A stretch of DNA of 64,000 nt from Sedimentitalea sp041224545 (lineage in GTDB: Bacteria > Pseudomonadota > Alphaproteobacteria > Rhodobacterales > Rhodobacteraceae). The translations under genes and the position numbers were made by a program. The stretch is taken from positions 1 to 64,000 of the forward strand of contig NZ_JBGFGP010000163.1 of NCBI RefSeq assembly GCF_041224545.1. The letters run 5' to 3'. Below, one piece after another: positions 6,926 to 15,851 of the stretch. Within the stretch, counting starts at the first letter, position 1, and every line of letters starts with the position of its first letter. The notes beneath the pieces are model-generated. The model was not told the origin of the DNA, did no database searches, and worked only from the letters and a program-made list of their open reading frames with translations.

Positions 6926-8341
6926 TTAAAGTCGAAGGACCGCGCCGGGGTTCATGATGCCCTGCGGGTCCAGTGCCGACTTGATAGCGCGCATGGCCGC
7001 GATTTTCGTGGGATCGCCATAAATCTCAAGCTCTGTGACCTTGCTCCGCCCGATGCCATGCTCGGCGCTGATCGAGCCTTCAAATTCCGCGACCAGATCG
7101 TGTACCGCGCGCGCCACGATGCCGCTTTGCGCCTTGAATGCCGTACGATCCGCTCCCTTCGGCGGGAATATATTGTAATGCAGGTTGCCGTCGCCCAGGT
7201 GACCAAAGCAGTTGATGCGGAAATCTCCGATCTCGGAAATCCGTTCCGCTGCTTTCGCAATAAATTCGGGAAGCGCCCGCAGCGGGATCGAGACATCGTG
7301 GCTCGACACCGAGCCGATCCTGCGGTTTGCCTCTGGCACCTGTTCGCGTACCATCCAGAACCCATCGCGTTGGGCCTCTGATTGCGCAATCAGCCCGTCC
7401 GATGCAAGGTCGCGCTCAAGCGCCGCCTCGAACAGTTCGGCAAGCTGCTCTTGCGGGTCCAGTGCCGCGATCAGGCCAAGCTCGATCAACACACACCACT
7501 CCGGCGGCGTATCAAAGGGTTGCCGGATATCCGGTAGTGTTTCGGACAGGAAGTCGAACCCCTGCCCGCTGAGCAATTCGAAGGCGCTGATCCCTTCACC
7601 GACGCGATCACGAGCCAGCGACAACAGGTCGATTGCGGCGCGCGGCGACGCCACCACGAAAATCGCCGTTCCGCTGCGTGCCGGGATCGGGGCCAGCCTG
7701 AGCGCCGCTGCGGTGATCACGCCCAGCGTGCCTTCCGAACCGATCAGCAGGTTTCGCAGATCATAGCCGGTATTGTCCTTGCGCAGTCGCGTCAGCCCGT
7801 TCCAGATGCGCCCGTCCGGCAGCACCGCCTCAAGCCCCAGACACAAATCCCGTGTATTGCCATAGCGCAAGACATTGACCCCGCCCGCGTTGGTCGCGAG
7901 ATTTCCGCCGATCCGTGCCGATCCCTCCGACGCAAGCGACAGCGGGAACAGCCGATCCGCAGCCCGCGCCGCAGCCTGCAAGTCGGCAAGGATCGCCCCG
8001 GCTTCCGCGACAATGACGTTCTCATCCGCATGAACCGCACGAATGGCGTTCATGCGCTCCAGCGACAGGATCAGAGGTGCCGGGCCTTCGGTCAGCACCT
8101 GACCACCGACAAGGCCTGTACCGCCCCCATAAGGCACGACCCCCACGCGCGCGTCATGCGCCGCGCGGATCAGCGCGGCAACCTCCTGCGTCGTGCGCGG
8201 GCAGGCGAGCAGGCCCGCCCGCCCCTGCAAGCGACCGCGCGGCTCTTCGAGATAGCGCGGTTCAATCTCGCGGAACACGCCGGATGGCACCACACCGTCC
8301 AGCGCAGCGGCAAAATCGGCGTCCGCCGGGTTCAACATCAT
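6926..8341 (-). CDS. FAD-binding oxidoreductase of the D-lactate/D-2-hydroxyglutarate dehydrogenase type
   Basis: This 471-residue flavoprotein has an N-terminal FAD-binding PCMH domain (PRTTQEVAALIRAA, VVPYGGGTGLVGGQ near residue 73, IGGNLATNAGG, GSEGTLGVITAAALRL) and a C-terminal FAD-oxidase domain with the metal/substrate motifs GHLGDGNLHYN and EHGIGRSK. The family oxidises D-2-hydroxyacids such as D-lactate, glycolate or D-2-hydroxyglutarate. The substrate cannot be fixed from sequence, and no iron-sulfur partner subunit is adjacent. The start is ATGATG, with an AGG eight bases before the first ATG. Confidence 0.9.
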   Translation of the reverse strand: MMLNPADADFAAALDGVVPSGVFREIEPRYLEEPRGRLQGRAGLLACPRTTQEVAALIRAAHDARVGVVPYGGGTGLVGGQVLTEGPAPLILSLERMNAIRAVHADENVIVAEAGAILADLQAAARAADRLFPLSLASEGSARIGGNLATNAGGVNVLRYGNTRDLCLGLEAVLPDGRIWNGLTRLRKDNTGYDLRNLLIGSEGTLGVITAAALRLAPIPARSGTAIFVVASPRAAIDLLSLARDRVGEGISAFELLSGQGFDFLSETLPDIRQPFDTPPEWCVLIELGLIAALDPQEQLAELFEAALERDLASDGLIAQSEAQRDGFWMVREQVPEANRRIGSVSSHDVSIPLRALPEFIAKAAERISEIGDFRINCFGHLGDGNLHYNIFPPKGADRTAFKAQSGIVARAVHDLVAEFEGSISAEHGIGRSKVTELEIYGDPTKIAAMRAIKSALDPQGIMNPGAVLRL

Positions 8342-8371
8342 GTCTTGTACCTGCAGGCAACAGAAAAGGGA

Positions 8372-9202
8372 TCAGTCGTCGTCCGTGAGATAGGATGACT
8401 GCAGGACAACCACGGTAGGCCGATCAGGCAGGTCGCGCAGCGACAGTTCGATATGGGACGCGTTGGAACGCCGGATTGCGAATTCATCTGTCATGCCACC
8501 CAGAAATGTGTCGAGCGTATAGCTGCTGAACCAATGCATCGGAATGACCACCGACGATTTGAGCCGTTTCAGGATACTGATCATCTCGGGAAGCGGCAAT
8601 GTCATACCGCCATCCACCGGCGCCATGACAACGTCCAGTCGCCCAATCGCAGCGAATTGCTCATCGTTCGGAATGTGATGCAGATGCCCCAGATGACCGA
8701 TACAAAGCCCCGCAACCTCGAAGATGAAGATCGAATTGCCATTCTCCTCGACGCCCCCGGACCGGGAGCGGATGTCGGTCGAGACATTGCGCACCAGCAT
8801 CTCGCCAAGATCAAGATGATGGTCGATCCCCTCACCGAACGGTCCCCAGCCCGGCAGCACATGCGGGATCGCCGGATCGGGAAAGGCGGTCCAGTGGGTT
8901 TCATGCGCGCGGTTCATCGTGACGATATCGGGGATCATGCGGGTCGAACCGATAAACCCGGTGAAATCGGTCACCGCACTCAGGCCGCCGGGGGTTTGCA
9001 GCAAAAAGCTCGAATGGTCGATATAGGACAGCCGCACCGAGAAATCCGGAAGCGGGTCGCGAAATGCCGTCTTGTAAACATAGCTGAGACCCGGTGCGGA
9101 ATCGGCGATGGCGATACAGTGACTCGGCCTGCGCTCCTGCGCCGCCAGCGGCGCAATGCACAGGACCAGCAGCATCGACATAAAGGCACGCAAGACCAGC
9201 AT
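8372..9202 (-). CDS. Secreted metallo-beta-lactamase-fold-like protein with degenerate metal motif
   Basis: The predicted protein is 276 residues with a hydrophobic N-terminus and probable signal peptide (cleavage near residue 20-22, LAAQ). The body resembles the UlaG-like branch of the metallo-beta-lactamase fold: DHSSFLLQTPGG, a central GHLGHLHH (169-176), a late MAPVDGG, and PMHW (221-224). The usual HxHxDH loop is replaced by AHETH (99-103), so metal binding may be altered. The function is unknown. The start could also be the ATG at 9181, as neither has a strong ribosome-binding site. It lies 30 bases upstream of the FAD oxidoreductase and may share its transcript. Confidence 0.75.
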   Translation of the reverse strand: MLVLRAFMSMLLVLCIAPLAAQERRPSHCIAIADSAPGLSYVYKTAFRDPLPDFSVRLSYIDHSSFLLQTPGGLSAVTDFTGFIGSTRMIPDIVTMNRAHETHWTAFPDPAIPHVLPGWGPFGEGIDHHLDLGEMLVRNVSTDIRSRSGGVEENGNSIFIFEVAGLCIGHLGHLHHIPNDEQFAAIGRLDVVMAPVDGGMTLPLPEMISILKRLKSSVVIPMHWFSSYTLDTFLGGMTDEFAIRRSNASHIELSLRDLPDRPTVVVLQSSYLTDDD

Positions 9203-9269
9203 CTGTGATAAAGATAGGCGAAACGGCGAAAAAGTCAGCCCCCACCGCGCGATTTCGCCGCTTTGGCGC

Positions 9270-9854
9270 CTAGCCTGCGTCGGTGCGCCCGCGTCGATCG
9301 CTGCGCAACGACGCGTAGAGGACATGGGTGCGCCAGCGACCGTTGATCTGCAGGTAGGACTGCGCCACACCTTCGTACTTGAAGCCCGATTTCTCGAGCA
9401 ACCCGCGAGAGGCGGCGTTTTCCGGCAGGCAGGCTGCTTCGATCCGGCTGAGATCGAGTTGCGAGAACGCGTAATGTACCACCGCCCCGATCGCCTCGCG
9501 CATGTATCCCTGGCGGGCGAATTGCGCACCGGTCCAATAGCCCAGGGTCCCGGCCTGCGCCGGTCCGCGCCGGATGTTGTCGAGCGTGATCGCACCAACA
9601 AGGCTCTGGTCATGACGGCGGAACAGGAACAGCGGCACCGCCGACCCGTTTCCAATGGATCGCTGCGCCCAGTAGACGCGATTGGCAAACCCCTTGCGGC
9701 TGAGATGGTCCGTGGCCCAGCTGGGTTCCCACGGAACCAGGAAATCGCGACTGTCCTCGCGCATGGCCGCCCAGTCGCGGAAATCCGAATGCCCCGGAGG
9801 CCGCAGGGTCAGCCGCTCGGTTTCGAGCTTGAGCTTGCGTTTGGCCAGCAGCAT
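9270..9854 (-). CDS. GNAT family N-acetyltransferase (RimJ/RimL-like)
   Basis: This 194-residue acetyltransferase starts KLETERLTLRPP, the typical opening of RimJ/RimL-type GNAT proteins. It contains the GYWTGAQFARQGYMREA acetyl-CoA loop and the NAASRGLLEKSGF motif. The family acetylates protein N-termini or small amines using acetyl-CoA; the target is unknown. The ATG at 9854 lies 10 bases after the M16 peptidase stop, so it is probably the last gene of the SURF1-thrC-M16 operon. The longer open frame reaching into the peptidase gene is rejected because the family motif starts here. Confidence 0.88.
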   Translation of the reverse strand: MLLAKRKLKLETERLTLRPPGHSDFRDWAAMREDSRDFLVPWEPSWATDHLSRKGFANRVYWAQRSIGNGSAVPLFLFRRHDQSLVGAITLDNIRRGPAQAGTLGYWTGAQFARQGYMREAIGAVVHYAFSQLDLSRIEAACLPENAASRGLLEKSGFKYEGVAQSYLQINGRWRTHVLYASLRSDRRGRTDAG

Positions 9855-9864
9855 CAGACCGTCA

Positions 9865-11127
9865 TCAGGCGGCACGCCTTCCCTGCAATTCGGCCAGGGT
9901 CGGCGCCGCGTCGATTGGCCCATAGAGCGCCAGCGCAAGGCCGGCCCGGGCGGCGACGGTCTCGGCAAACTCGCGCACATCGCCGGTAGATACGGCATCG
10001 ATGCGGGCCACCGTATCGTCCAGCGACGGCACCTCGTCCCAGATCTGGACCAGACGCGCCAGCCGCTCGGCGCGGTTGGACGGGCTCTCCAGTCCCATGA
10101 GCATCCCCGCCTTCATCTGGGCGCGGGCGCGGGCGACCTCTTGCGGGCTCATGTCCTCGGCGGCGCGCTTCATCTCGTCAAAGGTGATATTGGCCAGTTC
10201 GGCGATCTGTTCGGCGCTGGTTCCGGCGTAGATCGTCGTCGTGCCGGTATCGGCATAGGCACCGGTCTGCGCAAAGATCGTGTAACACAGCCCGCGTTTT
10301 TCCCGGACTTCCTGGAACAGGCGCGAAGACATGCCCCCACCCATCGCACTGGAATAGATCTGCGCCGTGTAGATTTCATCGTCGCGATAGCCGGGGCTTT
10401 CGACGGCAAGCGCGAAATGCGCCTGCTCCAGAGCCTTGGACCGCCGGGTTTCCCCGCCGGTGAAGCGCGCGGTTTCCGCCGCGAGCTCGGGCTTGGGTTC
10501 AAGATGGCCGAAAATGTCCTCTGCCATACGCACGATCTCGGCGTGATCGACAGCGCCGGCCGCCGACAGGATCATCTGCCCCGGCCCGTAATGCTCGGCG
10601 ACGAAATCCGACAGGTCCTCTCGCGAGAAACTTCGCACCCGTTCGGACGGCCCCAGGATCGTGCGCCCCAATGCCTGATCGCGATAGCTGTCTTCCTGCA
10701 ACCAGTCAAAGATCACATCATCGGGCGTGTCATGTGCCTGACCGATCTCCTGCAGGATCACGCCGCGCTCGACCTCGATCTCCTTGGGGTCAAAGACCGG
10801 ATTGAGAACGATATCCGAAATCACGTCCATCGCCAGCGATACGTCATTCTGCAACACGCGGGCGTAATAGGCGGTCACTTCACGGCTGGTATAGGCGTTG
10901 ATATAGCCGCCCACATCCTCGATGGCTTCGGCGATCTGCACCGCGGTGCGCTTGCGCGTGCCCTTGAACGCCATGTGTTCGAGAAAATGCGCGATGCCGT
11001 TCTGTTCGATCCGTTCGTGGCGGCCCCCTGCGGAAACCCAGATTCCGATAGCGGCGGATTGCAGGCCCGGCATGTGTTCGCTGACGATGCGAAACCCGTT
11101 GCCCAAAGTATGCTGTTCAACCGTCAC
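9865..11127 (-). CDS. M16 family zinc peptidase (mitochondrial-processing-peptidase-like)
   Basis: This is a 420-residue pitrilysin-family peptidase. The inverted zinc motif HFLEH is at 47-51, followed by the MAFKGT segment and a second acidic block EIEVERGVILQEI. The M16 C-terminal domain follows, with the glycine-rich MGGGMSSRLFQE. Alphaproteobacterial members are relatives of mitochondrial processing peptidase; the natural substrate is not known from sequence. The start is a GTG overlapping the thrC stop (GTGA), which implies translational coupling, and the thrC-M16 order is common in this group. Confidence 0.93.
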   Translation of the reverse strand: MTVEQHTLGNGFRIVSEHMPGLQSAAIGIWVSAGGRHERIEQNGIAHFLEHMAFKGTRKRTAVQIAEAIEDVGGYINAYTSREVTAYYARVLQNDVSLAMDVISDIVLNPVFDPKEIEVERGVILQEIGQAHDTPDDVIFDWLQEDSYRDQALGRTILGPSERVRSFSREDLSDFVAEHYGPGQMILSAAGAVDHAEIVRMAEDIFGHLEPKPELAAETARFTGGETRRSKALEQAHFALAVESPGYRDDEIYTAQIYSSAMGGGMSSRLFQEVREKRGLCYTIFAQTGAYADTGTTTIYAGTSAEQIAELANITFDEMKRAAEDMSPQEVARARAQMKAGMLMGLESPSNRAERLARLVQIWDEVPSLDDTVARIDAVSTGDVREFAETVAARAGLALALYGPIDAAPTLAELQGRRAA

Positions 11128-12512
11128 TTGGCGATATGTCCCCTGATATAATCCTTCATGGCAGCGAGATCATTGGCGATCCGCGTCACCCGTTCCGGCC
11201 TGTCATACAGATCGGACATGCGCGGGGGAAGAGGCGGATGAATGCCGCTGGCCTGCTCGACCGCGGCAGGGAATTTTGCCGGATGCGCCGTGGCGAGCGT
11301 GATCATCGGCACATCGGCCGTGCGGTGTTCATTGGCGACCTTTACCCCGACCGCCGAATGCGGACACAACAATTCGGTACTGCTCGCGAGCGTGCCCGCA
11401 ATGGTGGCCAGCGTTTCCTCTTCCGACGCGCGCCCGGACGCGAAATTTTCCTGCAGGTAGCCAAGCGCGCCCTGCGAAAGGTCAAAGCCGCCCTGCCGCA
11501 GTTCTTCCATCAATTGCGACACCGCGCGCCCGTCGCGCCCATAGGCGTCAAACAGAACCCGTTCGAAATTGGAACTGACCTGGATGTCCATCGACGGGCT
11601 GATCGAGGGGTGGGTTGGCCCCTTGTAATAGCCCTGCCCGCTCAGGCAGCGATGCAGGATGTCGTTCTGGTTGGTCGCAACCACCAGCCGGTCGATCGGC
11701 AGGCCCATCTGCCGGGCGATATAACCGGCAAAGATGTCGCCGAAATTGCCGGTCGGGACGGTAAAGCTCACCTCGCGATGCGGAGCGCCCAGGCTGACCG
11801 CCGAGCTGAAGTAATAGACCACCTGTGCCAGCACCCGAGCCCAGTTGATCGAATTCACACCGGCGAGCTTCACGCCGTCACGAAACTCGAAATCGTTGAA
11901 CATGTCCTTGAGAGCAGCCTGACAATCGTCAAAATCCCCGTCCACGGCGAGCGCGTGGACATTTGCCTCGCTCGGCGTGGTCATCTGGCGACGCTGCACC
12001 TCGCTGACGCGGCCATGCGGAAAGAGGATGAACACGTCAACATTGGACAGCCCCTTGAATGCTTCGATTGCCGCCGACCCGGTGTCGCCGCTTGTCGCAC
12101 CGACGATGGTGACACGGTCGCCCCGACGGGCCAGCGCCGCCTGGAACAACTGACCGATCAGTTGCATGGCAAAATCCTTGAACGCCAGCGTCGGGCCGTG
12201 GAACAGTTCCAGCAGGAAATGGTTGGAATCCAGTTGCACGAGAGGCGCACGCGCGGCATGGCCGAACGGGGCATAGGCGCGGTCTATGATGGCGCGAAAT
12301 TCGGCATCGGTGAACGTGTCGCCGATAAAGGGCCGCATGATGCGAAACGCCGTTTCCTCATAGCTGAGCCCGGCAAGCGCCGCGATGTCTTCCCGGCTCA
12401 TCTGCGGCACCTCGGAGGGCACGTACAGCCCGCCATCGCGGGCCAGACCGGACAGCATCGCCTCTTCAAAGCTCAGTTCGGGCGCGGTACCGCGCGTGGA
12501 TACGTATTTCAT
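11124..12512 (-). CDS. thrC: Threonine synthase
   Basis: ThrC converts O-phosphohomoserine to threonine with pyridoxal phosphate, the last step of threonine synthesis. The 462-residue length fits the proteobacterial type. The N-terminal MKYVSTRG, the PLP-lysine motif GPTLAFKDFAMQ, the SGDTGSAAI phosphate loop and VPTGNFGDIFAGY are all present. I chose the ATG at 12512 because the family begins with MKYVSTRG; it overlaps the SURF1 stop by four bases. It is flanked by SURF1 upstream and the M16 peptidase downstream in one coupled run. Confidence 0.96.
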   Translation of the reverse strand: MKYVSTRGTAPELSFEEAMLSGLARDGGLYVPSEVPQMSREDIAALAGLSYEETAFRIMRPFIGDTFTDAEFRAIIDRAYAPFGHAARAPLVQLDSNHFLLELFHGPTLAFKDFAMQLIGQLFQAALARRGDRVTIVGATSGDTGSAAIEAFKGLSNVDVFILFPHGRVSEVQRRQMTTPSEANVHALAVDGDFDDCQAALKDMFNDFEFRDGVKLAGVNSINWARVLAQVVYYFSSAVSLGAPHREVSFTVPTGNFGDIFAGYIARQMGLPIDRLVVATNQNDILHRCLSGQGYYKGPTHPSISPSMDIQVSSNFERVLFDAYGRDGRAVSQLMEELRQGGFDLSQGALGYLQENFASGRASEEETLATIAGTLASSTELLCPHSAVGVKVANEHRTADVPMITLATAHPAKFPAAVEQASGIHPPLPPRMSDLYDRPERVTRIANDLAAMKDYIRGHIAK

Positions 12513-13189
12513 TGGCCTCGGCTCTCGGATGGTGTGCGGGTGCGCCACAGGAAATATGCGGTCATCGCCGCCCAGATCAGGGCAAGTGAAAACCAGGTGA
12601 TTGCGTACTGCAAGTGATCGTTGGGCACCCCGGCGGAGTCAACCGGCAGCGGCCTGACATTCGGGTCGGTTTGCGAGCGCGCGATCAGCAGAACGGGTTC
12701 CGTACCCAGAGCCTCTGCCATACGCGGCACATCACGAGCGAACCAGATGTTGCCGGCGATATCCGGCTCGGGGGTATAGCTGTCGATCTCGTCGGGCCAG
12801 TGCAGGTTGCCGGTGACCGTCATCCGGCCCGTCTGACGCGGGCGGTCCTTGTCTTCGGTGGCGACAAAACCACGGTCCAGAAGAATCGTGCGGCCCGTAT
12901 CATCCGTGAACGGCGCGATGATGCGGTATCCGGGACCGACATACTTGACGGACACCAGCACATGAAGTTCCTGCGCGCCCACGGTTCCGGACACCGATAC
13001 CGGCATGTATTTGTCATTCTGCACATCCGGCGACGCCGGCAGGGGCTGAAACCCTGCCGAGATGCGGCTGTCGATCTCGGCCAGAATGCCCCGCTTCACA
13101 TCCAGCCGCTGCATCTGCCAGATTCCGAGCGCGATCAGAATGGCGAATCCGGCCACACCGAAAAACAGCAGAAAAACAGTTCGACGCAT
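12509..13189 (-). CDS. SURF1 family cytochrome c oxidase assembly protein
   Basis: This 226-residue protein has the SURF1 layout: an N-terminal membrane helix (about 4-22) with GIWQMQRLDVK just after it, a periplasmic body (YMPVSVSGTV, RIIAPFTDDTGRTILLDRGFV), and a C-terminal helix (HLQYAITWFSLALIWA). SURF1 proteins help insert heme a into subunit I of aa3-type oxidase. I place the start at the ATG at 13189 because the alternative at 13216 lies inside the terminator hairpin that ends the cta operon. It overlaps thrC by four bases downstream. Confidence 0.92.
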   Translation of the reverse strand: MRRTVFLLFFGVAGFAILIALGIWQMQRLDVKRGILAEIDSRISAGFQPLPASPDVQNDKYMPVSVSGTVGAQELHVLVSVKYVGPGYRIIAPFTDDTGRTILLDRGFVATEDKDRPRQTGRMTVTGNLHWPDEIDSYTPEPDIAGNIWFARDVPRMAEALGTEPVLLIARSQTDPNVRPLPVDSAGVPNDHLQYAITWFSLALIWAAMTAYFLWRTRTPSESRGQ

Positions 13190-13207
13190 TGTCAGCACGA
13201 CCCCGAA

Positions 13208-13242
13208 AAGAAACATGGCGCGCGGTAAACCGGCGCGCCATG
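13208..13242 (-). terminator. Terminator after ctaE
   Basis: Perfect 10-base arms CATGGCGCGC (13214-13223) and GCGCGCCATG (13233-13242) flank a 9-base loop, about 40 bases downstream of the ctaE stop. On the minus strand it is followed by TTTCTTTTC. This fits an intrinsic terminator that separates the cta operon from SURF1-thrC, possibly with partial readthrough. Confidence 0.75.
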
Positions 13243-13282
13243 CTTGATACGTCCTGTCAGCGGAGATTCAACCGCAATCGAC

Positions 13283-14095
13283 CTAGGTGATTTGCGACGT
13301 ACCCCAGATGTAGACGACGAAGAACAGGAAAAGCCAGACCACGTCGACAAAGTGCCAGTACCATGCCGCCGCTTCAAAGCCGACATGCTGCTTGGGCGTA
13401 AAGTCGCCCCGCTTGGCCCGCACGAGGCAGACAATCAGGAAGATCGTACCGATGATCACGTGAAAACCGTGGAAGCCCGTGGCCATGAAGAAGTTGGAAT
13501 AGAAGATGTCTTCGCCGAACTTCCAGCCTTCGTGCAGCAGTTCCATGTATTCATAGGCCTGCAGGCCGGTGAAGGCGATCCCCAGTGCCACGGTCAGTGC
13601 CAGGCCAGTGATCAGGTCCTTGCGCACGTTGCCATGCACCAGCGCATGGTGCGCCCAGGTTATGGTACAGCCCGACAGCAGCAGGATCACCGTGTTGATC
13701 AGCGGCAGGCTGAACGGATCCACCGGGTAGATGACGGGGATCACATATTCGCTGCCCTCGTAGTCGCTCATCGAGTACATCAGGTGTTTGAACACCGACC
13801 AGAACCACGCCGCAAAGAACATCACTTCGGACATGATGAACAGGATAAAGCCATAGCGCAGACCGATCTGGACCACAGGTGTGTGATCGCCGGCATGGCT
13901 TTCGTGCACCACATCGGTCCACCAGCCGAACATGGTGTAAAGAACACCGGCCAGGCCGATCCAGAAGAGATAAGGCGTGATCGAATGCATCCACAGCACG
14001 GCACCGAACAGCATGGCAAAGCCGAACAGGGCACCGAGCAGCGGCCAGATGGACGGGGGCAGGATGTGGTAGTCGTGGTTCTTAGCGTGTGCCAT
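13283..14095 (-). CDS. ctaE: Cytochrome c oxidase subunit III
   Basis: Subunit III of aa3-type cytochrome c oxidase stabilises the catalytic subunit and supports proton uptake. The 270 residues have seven hydrophobic segments. Typical motifs are KNHDYHILPPSIWPLLGA at the start, WWTDVVHESHAGDHTPVV, LRYGFILFIMSEVMFFAAWFW, and GFHGFHVIIGTIFL near the end. It is the last cta gene before a terminator. ctaD (subunit I) is not in this operon, which is the arrangement in Paracoccus and Rhodobacter relatives. Confidence 0.97.
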   Translation of the reverse strand: MAHAKNHDYHILPPSIWPLLGALFGFAMLFGAVLWMHSITPYLFWIGLAGVLYTMFGWWTDVVHESHAGDHTPVVQIGLRYGFILFIMSEVMFFAAWFWSVFKHLMYSMSDYEGSEYVIPVIYPVDPFSLPLINTVILLLSGCTITWAHHALVHGNVRKDLITGLALTVALGIAFTGLQAYEYMELLHEGWKFGEDIFYSNFFMATGFHGFHVIIGTIFLIVCLVRAKRGDFTPKQHVGFEAAAWYWHFVDVVWLFLFFVVYIWGTSQIT

Positions 14096-14118
14096 TGAGT
14101 GTCCCTTACCTTGCGGCG

Positions 14119-14697
14119 TTAGTTCGTAGTGTTATTGCCTGCCCCGGTTTCGAGAGCGGCAAAGCCCTCCGGCAGGTCGATTTGATAGAATGTGTACGAC
14201 AATGTGATCGAATGCACGTATTTTGCGTCCCGGTCGGTGACGATTTCCGGATCCACGAAGAACGTCACCGGCATCTGGACCCGCTCGCCCGGTTCCAGCA
14301 CCTGCTCAGTGAAACAGAAACACTCGATCTTGTTGAAGAAGCCACCCGCCTCGTAGGGAAAGACGTTGTAGCTCGCCTGTCCGGCCACGGGAACGTCGGT
14401 CGGATTGTAGGCTTCGTAAAAGGCCAGTCCGGTTTCGCCGATGCGGATTTCCATTTCGCGTTCGACCGGCTTGAAGGTCCATGGCATGTCACGCTCAAGC
14501 GAGGCATCGAACTTGATCTTGATGGTCCGATCCAGCACATCGGCGGAATCCGCCGTGGCGACAGCTGTGGTTCCGCCAAAGCCCGTGACACGGCAGAACC
14601 AGTCGTAAAACGGCACCGACGCCCAGGCCAGCGCGCCCATGGTGACAACCACCGCGACCAGTTGCACAACGGTCTTGCCCGGACCGGAGAGTGCCAT
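14119..14697 (-). CDS. ctaG: Cytochrome c oxidase assembly protein CtaG/Cox11
   Basis: This Cox11-type copper chaperone delivers copper to the CuB site of subunit I. The 192 residues have one N-terminal membrane anchor (about 8-28), then the periplasmic domain with VPFYDWFCRVTGFGG and the copper-binding motif CFCFTEQ, followed by LEPGERVQMPVTFFVDP. Its ATG overlaps the stop of the 54-residue gene upstream by one base (TGATG). Gene order ctaB-small gene-ctaG-ctaE is typical for the order. Confidence 0.96.
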   Translation of the reverse strand: MALSGPGKTVVQLVAVVVTMGALAWASVPFYDWFCRVTGFGGTTAVATADSADVLDRTIKIKFDASLERDMPWTFKPVEREMEIRIGETGLAFYEAYNPTDVPVAGQASYNVFPYEAGGFFNKIECFCFTEQVLEPGERVQMPVTFFVDPEIVTDRDAKYVHSITLSYTFYQIDLPEGFAALETGAGNNTTN

Positions 14698-14861
14698 CAG
14701 TTCTGTTCTCCGGTTGTCATCATGGCGTCGAAGTCACCGCGTGTCACCTTGACGACAGTCAGACCGAAGACGATCACGACAAACGCCAGCAGGGCGAGAC
14801 CAACGCCCAGGTTTCGACCAAACCGCCGTTCATGAATCTCGTGTGTGGCGCGAATGCTCAT
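14697..14861 (-). CDS. Small single-pass membrane protein between ctaB and ctaG
   Basis: This protein has 54 residues: a short charged N-terminus (MSIRATHEIHERRF), one membrane helix (about 20-39, VGLALLAFVVIVFGLTVV), and a polar tail. The gene overlaps ctaB by four bases (ATGA) and ctaG by one, so translational coupling within the cta operon is very likely. That argues for a real gene with a role in oxidase assembly or stability. Small hydrophobic genes occur at this spot in related bacteria, but I cannot assign a defined function. Confidence 0.8.
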   Translation of the reverse strand: MSIRATHEIHERRFGRNLGVGLALLAFVVIVFGLTVVKVTRGDFDAMMTTGEQN

Positions 14862-15799
14862 CCCCAACCTCCAAGCCCGTAGGGCCATATCAATGCCTCG
14901 ACCAGAATCGCGCCGAAATGCACGAACAGGTACAAGAGCGACAAACGAAAGAACCCGCGTTCGATCGCAAAGTTATCGGCCTCTGCCGCCGCTTCGTCAC
15001 GGCGCCAGATACGGATCGCACCGCGCAGGAACATCAGGTTCACCACCAGTGACGCCGCGAGATAGATCGGCCCGCCGATTGCACTGAAGGCCGCGCCAAC
15101 CGCCAGCACCGCCAGCAGAACGGTATAGATAAGGATGTGCTGGCGGGTCGCGCGACGACCGTGGGTCACGGTGAGCATCGGCACGCCCGCATCGTCGTAG
15201 TCGCTACGCATGAACAGGGCGAGCGCCCAGAAATGCGGTGGCGTCCACATGAATATGATCGCGAACATGAGCCAGGGTTCAACCGCCATGGAACCGGTTG
15301 CGGCGAGCCAGCCGACGACCGGCGGGAACGCTCCCGCAGCACCGCCGATGACGATATTCTGCGGCGTCAGCCGCTTGAGCCACATGGAATAGACGACAAC
15401 GTAAAAAAAGATGGTAAAGGCAAGCATCGCGCCCGCCATCATGTTGGTCGCCAACGTCAGCATCGTGACCGACAGCACTGACAGCCCCAGACCGATGGCC
15501 ATTGCATCGGATGCCGCAACCTTGCCCGACGGGATCGGACGATTGCGGGTCCGCCGCATGACGCGGTCGATATCCTCGTCCCACCACATGTTCAGGGCGC
15601 CCGACGCACCGCCGCCCAGAGCGATGAACAGGACCGCGCAAAACCCGACCACCGGATGCACCGGCACCGGTGCAGCCACCAGGCCGACAAAGGCCGTGAA
15701 TACGACAAGCGTCATCACGCGCGGTTTCAGCAGCGCAAAAAAGTCGCCGAAGCCCGCCTCGTCCTCGCGGATGGCGCTGTTGATGCTGACGTCGCTCAT
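14858..15799 (-). CDS. ctaB: Protoheme IX farnesyltransferase (heme O synthase)
   Basis: CtaB adds a farnesyl group to heme b to make heme O, the precursor of heme A for cytochrome oxidase. It is a 313-residue polytopic membrane prenyltransferase of the UbiA superfamily. The first Asp-rich motif is NMWWDEDIDRVMRRTRNRP. Other family motifs are YSMWLKRLTPQNIVIGG and FMWTPPHFWALAL. It lies between ctaC (52 bases upstream) and the small membrane gene (overlapping). Confidence 0.97.
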   Translation of the reverse strand: MSDVSINSAIREDEAGFGDFFALLKPRVMTLVVFTAFVGLVAAPVPVHPVVGFCAVLFIALGGGASGALNMWWDEDIDRVMRRTRNRPIPSGKVAASDAMAIGLGLSVLSVTMLTLATNMMAGAMLAFTIFFYVVVYSMWLKRLTPQNIVIGGAAGAFPPVVGWLAATGSMAVEPWLMFAIIFMWTPPHFWALALFMRSDYDDAGVPMLTVTHGRRATRQHILIYTVLLAVLAVGAAFSAIGGPIYLAASLVVNLMFLRGAIRIWRRDEAAAEADNFAIERGFFRLSLLYLFVHFGAILVEALIWPYGLGGWG

Positions 15800-15851
15800 C
15801 GCTGGCTCCTTGCCGTAGCTAGCGGGCGGGATGGTGTCCCGCCCCTCCCGA

